Source: Nanobdellota archaeon
GTDB taxonomy: Archaea; Nanobdellota; Nanobdellia; Woesearchaeales; GW2011-AR9
Reading direction: 5' to 3'
Length of the DNA: 46,263 nucleotides
NCBI GenBank assembly: GCA_030647325.1
Contig: JAUSJN010000011.1
Location: 1-46,263, forward strand
Shown here: positions 40,046 to 46,263 of the stretch, piece by piece
Layout of the letters: each line of letters starts with the position of its first letter
Position numbering within the stretch: position 1 is the first letter of the stretch
The notes under the pieces: model-generated
The model's database searches: none
What the model was told of the DNA's origin: nothing
What the model saw: only the letters and a program-made list of their open reading frames with translations
Position numbers and translations under genes: made by a program

Positions 40046-40869
40046 TGTTGTATCCGTTTTAATTCAATAGATATTGCCGGTCGGTTTAACCTGATATATC
40101 TCGGACATTCTGTCCAAGGCAGGTTATTATTTTTACAGTAATATATAATTCTTTCTTTTTGCTCATTATCTTCATATTTAACTACGATTACAAATCCAAT
40201 ATCTTTTTTATGGACGATCTCATGCTTTTTTAGATCTTCAATTATTTTTTTTCTTTTCTGGGTCAAAAAAGAGATCCTTTGCGGAAGTTCTTCCAGTTTT
40301 TGTGAGATTAATCTAAAAGACTCCTCTTCATCAAGCGCTTGGATGGAATTTTTTATCTCTTCAAACAAACCCTTATCTTTAGTAGAGATAAATCCACCTG
40401 CTTTCGCTTCCACTAATTTCCATTCTCCGAAGCTTCCTACCAGGATATCAGCATACTTTCCATCGCATAATCTAGTTCCGATAGAGCCTGAAACATCCAT
40501 GATTACCAGACAGCCATATTTTTTGCAAAGATTATATATTTCTTCCATGGGCTGTTCGGCAAAGTAGCCGCCAGGATGCTGATAGAGCAAGGCGCCGCAG
40601 GGATGTTCCTGAAGCTTCTTCTGTAGGTCCTGGATATTTATTTTTGCATCATCGCACTTGACTTCAATTACAGCCAATCCCAGTTTTTTAGAAATCTTAG
40701 GATAACTTAGCCAGCCGCCTTCTTCCGGGATGAGAACAGTCTTATCTTTAGGGATGACCGAAAGTGCGGCAGTGATGGCCGCATCTCCTCGCGTAGTGAT
40801 ATCTATGAAATCATGCCCGGTCAGTTTCTGTAGCGAGGAGATTATTTCCTGTTTGATCATAAAAGCCAT
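40042..40869 (-). CDS. PLP-dependent fold-type I enzyme (DegT/DnrJ-like)
   Basis: A 275-aa aminotransferase-like protein. TRGDAAITAALSVIP (~25-39) fits the phosphate-binding turn, DVSGSIGTRL (Asp ~131) contacts the pyridine nitrogen, and VGSFGEWKLVEAKAGGFIST provides the candidate Schiff-base lysine in the SFxxxK context. The C-terminal domain is short, so the protein is 80-100 residues below a typical DegT enzyme (~370 aa). Substrate unclear; sugar aminotransferase or a divergent desulfurase-like enzyme are options. The start at 40869 agrees with a TATA box (TCTTAAAAAT, 40891-40900) about 25 bp upstream. Confidence 0.75.
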   Translation of the reverse strand: MAFMIKQEIISSLQKLTGHDFIDITTRGDAAITAALSVIPKDKTVLIPEEGGWLSYPKISKKLGLAVIEVKCDDAKINIQDLQKKLQEHPCGALLYQHPGGYFAEQPMEEIYNLCKKYGCLVIMDVSGSIGTRLCDGKYADILVGSFGEWKLVEAKAGGFISTKDKGLFEEIKNSIQALDEEESFRLISQKLEELPQRISFLTQKRKKIIEDLKKHEIVHKKDIGFVIVVKYEDNEQKERIIYYCKNNNLPWTECPRYIRLNRPAISIELKRIQQ

Positions 40870-40922
40870 AAAGAAGAAAAACAACAGTTTATTTTTAAGA
40901 ATTTGCCCAATTATCTCTTAGA

Positions 40923-42065
40923 TTATCTTTTATGACTTCTTTTCTTTCTTTTCTCGTTGACGCCAACGCCAAACTTCAGGGCTAAAACTAATTTCTGCAT
41001 CACTTTTCTTCTGGAAGCAAAACCCAGCAGATTAGATTTCTCCAGCACCGGAAGGAAGTCAAGATTCTGCTCAGATAAGGTCCGATATGCGGCATAGGCG
41101 GAGTCGCTGCTGCGCAGGGTGCTGATTTTAGATAAAGGCATAGCTAATTGCTTTAGGGAAATCACCTTTTGCATTTTTGTTGGCATGGGACTGAGATTCT
41201 TCAGGTCAAGAATTCCGGAGAAGGAGGCATTTTTGACTAGAAACAGTTCCTCATCACTATCCTTATATCTCTCCAGAAATTCTGAAAAGCGCATCGACGG
41301 TTCAAGGACGGTATGATTTTTGATCAATATCCTGGCCACAGGAATCTTACTAAGGACATCTTTCACCAGCACCTGCTCATAACTCGCTCCGGCGATGAAA
41401 TATAAGAACCCACCGAGCAGGATCAACCATAAACCTCCGCCGGAACCGCTAGTGATGCTGATGGCGCCAAACAAGATCAGGAAAATCGCAAAAGCTCTTC
41501 CGCCTAAGACCGCGATGCGGGTCGCTTTCTTCAGATCTTTATAATAAGCATTAAGCAAGGCGCGGAACGCTCTTCCGCCGTCGAGAGGATAACCCGGAAC
41601 AAGGTTGAACAAAGCAAGGATCAGGTTAAGCTGATACAAGTAAAAGGTGATAGCGGTCCAAAAGAGATCTCCATTCAAAAAATAGATGAGATAAAAGACA
41701 CCAAACAAAAGCAAGGAGAATAAAGGCCCGGCGATGGCCATGAAAAATTCCGTGCTGGGCTTAAGATCCTCATCATCGATGCTCGCTACGCCGCCAAAGA
41801 AAAACAAAGTGATGCTTTCCACTTTTACTTTTTTAGCTTTGGCGACCAAGGAATGGCTCAATTCATGGAGCAGCACGGAAACGAACAATAATATTACCGA
41901 AATTATCCCCATGATCCAATAGGTTTGGTTTTCCAGACCTGGAAAAAATTGCGGGAAAAAAGAAGAAGATAGATTCCAGGCCAGTAGGGCGAACACAAAC
42001 CACCAGGAAAAGTGCAGCTGCACGTCAATGCCAAAAATACGGAAAAGTTTAGTAGTGCCGCGCAT
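40923..42065 (-). CDS. Site-2 protease family metalloprotease with CBS domains
   Basis: A 380-aa M50 intramembrane protease. HELSH is at 67-71 in SVLLHELSHSLVAKAKK and the second zinc-ligand motif NLVPGYPLDGG is at 154-164 (D162). Six or so transmembrane helices surround these sites. A C-terminal CBS pair (~235-355; KDVLSKIPVARILIKN, LEQNLDFLPVLEK-like segments) may sense nucleotides. Archaeal S2P-CBS proteins, as in Methanocaldococcus, release membrane-bound factors. It could act on single-span proteins such as the membrane-anchored winged-helix regulator at 13174; that link is speculation. Confidence 0.93.
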   Translation of the reverse strand: MRGTTKLFRIFGIDVQLHFSWWFVFALLAWNLSSSFFPQFFPGLENQTYWIMGIISVILLFVSVLLHELSHSLVAKAKKVKVESITLFFFGGVASIDDEDLKPSTEFFMAIAGPLFSLLLFGVFYLIYFLNGDLFWTAITFYLYQLNLILALFNLVPGYPLDGGRAFRALLNAYYKDLKKATRIAVLGGRAFAIFLILFGAISITSGSGGGLWLILLGGFLYFIAGASYEQVLVKDVLSKIPVARILIKNHTVLEPSMRFSEFLERYKDSDEELFLVKNASFSGILDLKNLSPMPTKMQKVISLKQLAMPLSKISTLRSSDSAYAAYRTLSEQNLDFLPVLEKSNLLGFASRRKVMQKLVLALKFGVGVNEKRKKRSHKR

Positions 42066-42122
42066 GGGTTATGAGGGGGATAGAAGTTTAAAAGAGTTTG
42101 TTTTCATTTAGGAATAGGAAAA

Positions 42123-42800
42123 TCATTTTATCTTCTTCAAAGTCGCATTAGTGTTTTTCAATTGCTGCTGGAGACTGGATTTAAATTTTTTACGTAGAGA
42201 AACAGATGGACTTCGGTACATCTTCCGAAGCGTAGTATAGAGCTCCTTGTACTTTTCCAAAGTGAGATTCATCATTTTTCCACGGATCTCAAAAAATTGA
42301 GTCGGCATTTTACGGATGGTCAACCATAAGGCGCTTATAACAAATAATGCCAGAACAGGAACTTCCAGGTATTCAGGAACCATCATCCTCAATTCAAAGA
42401 AGGTAGTCAGTGGAAAAAGAGCAATATAAAAGAAGATGGCAAGTACCAGCCAATAGAAAGAATGGAGCGGATGGATATAACCCTGAAGATGGAATCTTGA
42501 AGCGGAATAGTCCCAGAGTTTTAATTTCAATACTCTTTCGGTGAAGATACCGCCGACATATTCTACCGCCACTAAAGCCAGAGAAGCGATGAGGATTTGT
42601 ACGACGGGGGACAAGGGTTGTAAGATTTTGAAGAGAAAAATAAGAACTAATCCACCAAAGCCATAGATCGGACAAAAAGGAGCTTTGAAATATCCCGTAT
42701 TGGACCATTTCCGTTCTGTCGCAAAATTGTAGAGCAAATCAAGAATGCCGCCTATAAAAGAGAAAATGAGAAATTCCAGGATTAAAATAGTTGCGGACAT
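42123..42800 (-). CDS. CmpB-like putative ABC-transporter type IV membrane protein
   Basis: A 225-aa membrane protein of the family often labelled ABC-transporter type IV/CmpB (COG4905). The signature FSFIGGILDLLYNFATERKW, NTGYFKAPFCPIYGFGGLVL, AVEYVGGIFTERVLKLKLWD and FHLQGYIHPLHSFYWLVL matches the family in order. About five transmembrane helices, then a basic helical tail of ~50 residues. The family's true role is unclear. The promoter has TATA-like AGATATATTT about 30 bp upstream. Confidence 0.82.
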   Translation of the reverse strand: MSATILILEFLIFSFIGGILDLLYNFATERKWSNTGYFKAPFCPIYGFGGLVLIFLFKILQPLSPVVQILIASLALVAVEYVGGIFTERVLKLKLWDYSASRFHLQGYIHPLHSFYWLVLAIFFYIALFPLTTFFELRMMVPEYLEVPVLALFVISALWLTIRKMPTQFFEIRGKMMNLTLEKYKELYTTLRKMYRSPSVSLRKKFKSSLQQQLKNTNATLKKIK

Positions 42801-42854
42801 ATAACATTATCAAGAAAACAAATGAGACATAAAAATATATCTAATCTATAGTGA

Positions 42855-42935
42855 GGGCAATAAATATTCGAATAAATAGATTGCCCGAACTATATTAGAA
42901 AGCAAGAAAGATAAGTTCGATTATTTCTTACTTTC
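42855..42935. repeat. Two adjacent hairpins in the lipoprotein/CmpB spacer
   Basis: Hairpin 1: GGGCAAT (42855-42861) and ATTGCCC (42880-42886), enclosing the palindrome TATTCGAATA. Hairpin 2: GAAAGCAAGAAA (42898-42909) and TTTCTTACTTTC (42924-42935), 11 of 12 bases paired. They lie 3' of the 43350 lipoprotein gene and 5' of the CmpB-like gene; a terminator pair or small RNA is possible. The 172-bp spacer has no gene. Confidence 0.5.
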
Positions 42936-42972
42936 TCTATATCCTTTCGCCATAGTCAGTCATTTATGATAA

Positions 42973-43350
42973 TTAACCATTAATAACAATTATGCCTTGC
43001 TCTTCTCCAGGAGCATATCCACCTTCCACATCTATTGATTTAATATTCGGATTATCAATAGTAATGGCCAATTTCTTTTCCAGTCTTTTAATTTTAACTG
43101 CCTGAGCGGTTTGCAGGAGACGGTCCCTGGTGACTGTTCCTTTCAGTGAGGGAAGGTATTTTCTTTCAACAGCGGTAGCTTGCCCGGACAAGGCCTTGGC
43201 CTGGCTGCTCTCATCGATGACTGCGTCCAAATCTTGGTCCGACAACGTATCTAACCCTGCTTCCAGTTCCTCATCAGAAACTTGGGGAGCACAGGAAACT
43301 AAGAGCATGGCCGACAAAATTACTATAACAAATAAAAATTTCCTCATCAT
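42973..43350 (-). CDS. Lipoprotein (125 aa)
   Basis: The signal peptide MMRKFLFVIVILSAMLLVSC ends in a lipobox (LLVSC), so the mature protein is lipid-anchored. An acidic helix follows (DEELEAGLDTLSDQDLDAVI), of the same flavour as the two smaller lipoproteins in the window, then a basic helix (VKIKRLEKKLAITID) and a short beta end (IKSIDVEGGYAPGEEQGIIV). The Shine-Dalgarno GAGGTG is just upstream of the ATG; GTG 43356 and ATG 43347 are alternatives. Not recognised. Confidence 0.72.
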   Translation of the reverse strand: MMRKFLFVIVILSAMLLVSCAPQVSDEELEAGLDTLSDQDLDAVIDESSQAKALSGQATAVERKYLPSLKGTVTRDRLLQTAQAVKIKRLEKKLAITIDNPNIKSIDVEGGYAPGEEQGIIVING

Positions 43351-43400
43351 AAACACCTCTTTTAATGTATTTACTAAGAAAAAAAATCAACTATAAATAT

Positions 43401-44885
43401 CTATCCCTTAACGTTTCCGATCGGTTTCAGCGCAACAACAGGCCTGGTGATTCCTGCTTTATCTAATGTATCAACCACCACGTCAATATCTTTGTAGGCT
43501 GCACCGGCTTCTTCAGCCAATCCCGCCATAGTCACAGCATGGACATAAATACCTTTCTTCTCCATGTCCTGCTGTAATTTATCGCCGCGGATCTCTCGTT
43601 TCGCCTTTGCACGGCTCATAGTACGCCCAGCCCCATGCGCAGTAGAAGCAAAGGTCTCATCAGCTCCATCTGTCGCCAATAATAGATACGAACCAGTTTC
43701 CATGCTCCCGCCTAAAATGATCGGCTGCCCGATCTTGGCATATTTCTTCGGTAATTCAGAAGCTCTGGACGGCCCGAAAGCGCGAGTTGCGCCTTTACGG
43801 TGTACAAGTAATTCTTTCATCTTTCCATCCACCAGGTGTTTTTCTAATTTTGCGATATTATGGGCGACGTCATACACCAGATTCATCTCCATCTCTTCTG
43901 CGCTCTTGCCGAAGACCTGGCTGAAAACTTTTCTGATCTGATGGGTGATGACTTGGCGGTTGGCGAAGGCCATATTTGCCGCACATGCCATAGCTTTGTA
44001 ATAATCCTGCCCTTCCGGAGAATTGAACGGCGCGCAGGCCAGTTCTTTGTCCAGGATTTCGATGCCATATTTTGGCATGACTTCTAAAAATAATTTCAAG
44101 TAATCTGTGCCGATCTGATGACCAAAACCGCGGCTGCCGCAATGGACCATGATCACGATCTGTCCAGGCTTAGTGATGCCCATGATTTTGGCGGCATCTT
44201 TGTCAAAGATATTTTCTGCTTTCACTTCTTGGATCTCTAAATAGTGATTTCCTGAGCCAAGAGTTCCGAGCTGGTCGAATCCACGTTTAGTCGCTTTGTC
44301 AGAAACTTTGCTAGAATCAGCCTGAGGAATTTTTCCATGGCTTTCAATATTTTCAATATCTGACGGCCAGGCATAACCTTTTTTTAAGCACCATTGAGCT
44401 CCGTCGCGCATCACTTCTTTGAATTCTTCCTTGCTTACCTTCACAAATCCCTTACAGCCTACCCCGGCAGGAACTGCTTTGTAGAGTTCGTCAACCAGTT
44501 GATGAATTTTTGGTTTGACTTCATCGATAGTTAGATTAGTAGTCATCAAGCGCATCCCGCAGTTGATATCAAAACCTATACCGCCAGGTGAGATGACCCC
44601 GCCTTCCTTAGGATCAAAAGCAGCAACTCCGCCGATAGGAAATCCGTAGCCCCAATGACCGTCAGGCATGCAATAGGCATAGCGCTGCAGGCCAGGCAGA
44701 GTTGCGACATTAGCGATCTGATTGAAAACACCAGCGTCCATATTATCCATCAATTCCTTACTGGCAATGATTCGAGCAGGAACAAGCATCCCTTTGCGAT
44801 AGGAAACAGGGAGTTCCCAGGTAGTATCATTGATACGTTTGATTTCCTTAGGCGGTCCTGCTGGCTGTTCTTGAAAATCTTCCAT
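43401..44885 (-). CDS. rtcB: RNA-splicing ligase RtcB
   Basis: A 494-aa GTP- and Mn-dependent ligase joining tRNA exons with 2',3'-cyclic phosphate ends after intron removal. Metal-binding and catalytic landmarks: YAYCMPDGHWGYGFPIGGVA, GGIGFDINCGMRLMTTNL (Cys ligand near 106), HCGSRGFGHQIG, YDVAHNIAKLEKH and the guanylated histidine in TAHGAGRTMSRAKAKR near 416. Full length with no intein. The TATA box (CCTTATAAATAAT, 44904-44915) is about 25 bp from the ATG, indicating a leaderless mRNA. The likely substrate class is illustrated by the T-loop-intron tRNA at 7534-7676. Confidence 0.97.
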   Translation of the reverse strand: MEDFQEQPAGPPKEIKRINDTTWELPVSYRKGMLVPARIIASKELMDNMDAGVFNQIANVATLPGLQRYAYCMPDGHWGYGFPIGGVAAFDPKEGGVISPGGIGFDINCGMRLMTTNLTIDEVKPKIHQLVDELYKAVPAGVGCKGFVKVSKEEFKEVMRDGAQWCLKKGYAWPSDIENIESHGKIPQADSSKVSDKATKRGFDQLGTLGSGNHYLEIQEVKAENIFDKDAAKIMGITKPGQIVIMVHCGSRGFGHQIGTDYLKLFLEVMPKYGIEILDKELACAPFNSPEGQDYYKAMACAANMAFANRQVITHQIRKVFSQVFGKSAEEMEMNLVYDVAHNIAKLEKHLVDGKMKELLVHRKGATRAFGPSRASELPKKYAKIGQPIILGGSMETGSYLLLATDGADETFASTAHGAGRTMSRAKAKREIRGDKLQQDMEKKGIYVHAVTMAGLAEEAGAAYKDIDVVVDTLDKAGITRPVVALKPIGNVKG

Positions 44886-44931
44886 GAGAGATACAGAATG
44901 AGAATTATTTATAAGGTTTGCTTTGTGAACT

Positions 44932-45471
44932 TCATTTCAAATACTTCTTAACCTGCTCGACCGCTTCATCAATCGTTCCATCGTTGGTGATAAAAAAATA
45001 GGGAATCGCTGCTTTTCCTGCCTGCTCATCCCAATTTTTGGTCTCTTTCAGGCGCCGTTCGATGCTATCCGGAGTATTTCCGCGCTGTTCCATCCGAGAA
45101 CGTAAAATCTCTTCTGGAGGACTGAGGATGTAAAACGGCAGCACCTTATCTGTTCCGGCGTATTTCAAGAGCAGAGGTAAAACTCTGGGGACCAGGATCA
45201 TAGTATACGTTCCTGGGTTAGTCAATGCTGTATCTACCATCTCAGATTTAGTGCCGTAACTGTTGCCGTCATATTCGTTGACCCACAGAAACGCATCCCA
45301 TGCTTTGTCATGATCAAAATCTCCATGTTCAAGATATTCATATTCTCCGGGAAGGTCGGAAGGTCGTGGCTCACGGGTAGTGGTACTGGGAACGAAAGGA
45401 AATCCTACACTTTTGGCGATAGTGCTTTTTCCTGCGCCGGAAACACCGGTAAAGGTGATTATTTTCCCCAT
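44932..45471 (-). CDS. gmk: Guanylate kinase-like protein
   Basis: A 179-aa P-loop kinase. Walker A is GVSGAGKST (9-17). The GMP-binding block STTTREPRPSDLPGEYEYLE matches the S-x-T-T-R-x-x-R-x-G-E signature. WVNEYDGNSYGT corresponds to the GNxYGT motif that contacts the guanine, and the LID region is RSRMEQRGNTPDSIERRL. It phosphorylates GMP to GDP. Upstream is a transposase; downstream is rtcB, 46 bp away on the same strand. Confidence 0.85.
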   Translation of the reverse strand: MGKIITFTGVSGAGKSTIAKSVGFPFVPSTTTREPRPSDLPGEYEYLEHGDFDHDKAWDAFLWVNEYDGNSYGTKSEMVDTALTNPGTYTMILVPRVLPLLLKYAGTDKVLPFYILSPPEEILRSRMEQRGNTPDSIERRLKETKNWDEQAGKAAIPYFFITNDGTIDEAVEQVKKYLK

Positions 45472-45510
45472 AAACTACAAAATCAGCCCTGATTTTAAAA
45501 AGATTTAGAG

Positions 45511-46263
45511 TAAGGACTGTATAGGTCAGACCTTATACCGGCTTTGCCTTAGAAGTCCCTAAAAAGGCTGACTTATTAGGCAGGGACACCACTTTTTAGG
45601 CAGGTTTCTGGATTGTAGCCGAGTTCGTTCATTTCGTGGATTACGCAAACTATGTTGTGGCATATGACTTTGCATAAGACCTCGTTCACTTGTGCAGTCC
45701 AGCTCTTGCTTCTTACATTATCGCCGAACTTGCTTTTTATCATGAACACTGTGCTTTCTGCATTACTGCGTTGGTGGTAGTGTGTCATGAACTCATCGTT
45801 GTTCAGGCTAAAGTAGTGATACATCTTTTTCCAAATCGCTACACCCGCAGGTCTGGGAGTGCTGTTAGACTTGAATGGAATGTAGGGCGTTGCTCCTGCT
45901 TCCGCTATCAAGTTCAGGTTCTCTCTGCTAAGATATGCTTTGTCAGCAGTTATTTCTGCCATGTCAAAGTTCTCTGCTGTTTGGGCGACGAGTGCCTTTA
46001 GTTCTGGGCTATCGTTGTCAAACTCAGTTGTTACCTTAACTGAAGTTATGATGTTTGATTTTACTCCAGTCATGAAGTGGCACTTAACCCAACGCCTACT
46101 ACTTAGTTCTCTACCGTGCTTGAAACTAAACCACCTCTGAAAATTACCAGTTCCAAAGCCCGTGCTATCAATAGCAAAGTTCCTTTCCACCGTTGATAAT
46201 GGAAGGCTTGTTATCTGCACGAGTTGAGCTAATAAGGGCGTTAGTTCTTTCTTTTTGAAATAG
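45511..46263 (-). mobile_element. Insertion sequence, 3' end; continues beyond the window
   Basis: A DDE transposase gene (45576-46263) with a likely terminal region at about 45511-45560. That region contains the near-palindrome TATAGGTCAGACCTTATA (45520-45537). The other end lies outside the window, so inverted repeats and target duplication cannot be compared. Confidence 0.55.
45576..46263 (-). CDS. IS4/IS5-type DDE transposase, N-terminus outside window
   Basis: The frame is open to the window end, upstream of the GTG at 46220, so this is a C-terminal part of at least 229 residues. Catalytic landmarks: first Asp in NFAIDSTGFGTGNFQRWF, second Asp in MAEITADKAYLSRENLNL, Glu in HQRSNAESTVFMIKSKFGDN, then the closing helix NEVLCKVICHNIVCVIHEMN. 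No frameshift or stop in the visible part, so the element may be active. The family is that of many archaeal DDE_Tnp_1 transposases; the exact IS family cannot be fixed. Confidence 0.85.
   Translation of the reverse strand, partial: YFKKKELTPLLAQLVQITSLPLSTVERNFAIDSTGFGTGNFQRWFSFKHGRELSSRRWVKCHFMTGVKSNIITSVKVTTEFDNDSPELKALVAQTAENFDMAEITADKAYLSRENLNLIAEAGATPYIPFKSNSTPRPAGVAIWKKMYHYFSLNNDEFMTHYHQRSNAESTVFMIKSKFGDNVRSKSWTAQVNEVLCKVICHNIVCVIHEMNELGYNPETCLKSGVPA

Noticed and set aside
45520-45537. TATAGGTCAGACCTTATA as an operator of gmk
   Set aside because: It lies within the presumed terminal part of the insertion sequence, which is the simpler explanation.
1-46263. CRISPR arrays or rRNA genes
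   Set aside because: No regularly spaced repeats of 24-40 bp and no rRNA-like blocks were seen.

Overview
The window is a dense stretch (mean gene spacing well under 100 bp) of an archaeal chromosome, most likely from a DPANN archaeon of the Woesearchaeota/Pacearchaeota kind. That assignment is an inference. It rests on an archaeal core set (prefoldin alpha, FtsY, ZPR1 zinc finger, TFS, archaeal-type signal peptidase, RtcB, a probable GTPase/DUF2073/DUF2072 triplet), on many genes whose TATA box lies about 25 bp before the start codon (leaderless or nearly so), on short ~170-aa paralogous orphans, and on large secreted proteins with a pilin-like N-terminus. No gap without a gene exceeds about 240 bp.

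Left part (1-9.8 kb): a truncated orphan gene, then prefoldin alpha - ftsY - a membrane-anchored orphan. Next is a MiaB/CDKAL1-type methylthiotransferase whose radical-SAM cysteine motif has lost two of three cysteines. Two overlapping paralogous orphans follow, then a GTPase, a DUF2073-like and a DUF2072-like zinc-ribbon gene, ZPR1, a tRNA-Gly(TCC) with a 71-nt intron in the T-loop, a BtpA-family TIM barrel, a GNAT acetyltransferase, a CheD-like protein and a third copy of the orphan family.

Middle (9.9-24.9 kb): isoleucyl-tRNA synthetase, a membrane-bound winged-helix regulator, a secreted coiled-coil protein paired with a tiny lipoprotein, a 637-aa nucleotidyltransferase/HEPN-like fusion heading a small operon of orphans, a 16S rRNA methyltransferase-like (FmrO/ArmA family) gene, signal peptidase, TFS, a short gene with a structured leader, and a dTMP-making cluster (thyA, folA, tmk). 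Short palindromic elements recur here, twice inside reading frames.

Right part (24.7-46.3 kb, nearly all minus strand): an operon of three very large exported proteins (795, 1080 and 830 aa) plus a polytopic membrane protein and a DUF167 protein; methionyl-tRNA synthetase; an intergenic region with two nested inverted repeats; a run PLP-enzyme - orphan - zinc ribbon - secreted polyglycine protein - tiny lipoprotein - DoxX; a site-2 protease; a CmpB-like membrane protein; a third small lipoprotein; RtcB; guanylate kinase; and a DDE transposase cut by the window end.

How the genes fit together: RtcB here could ligate the spliced intron-containing tRNA. Signal peptidase serves the many exported proteins. 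The two secreted-protein/lipoprotein pairs share a helical Cys-containing domain and look like one recurring surface module. The 24.7-33.9 kb operon is the best candidate for an undescribed cell-surface system.
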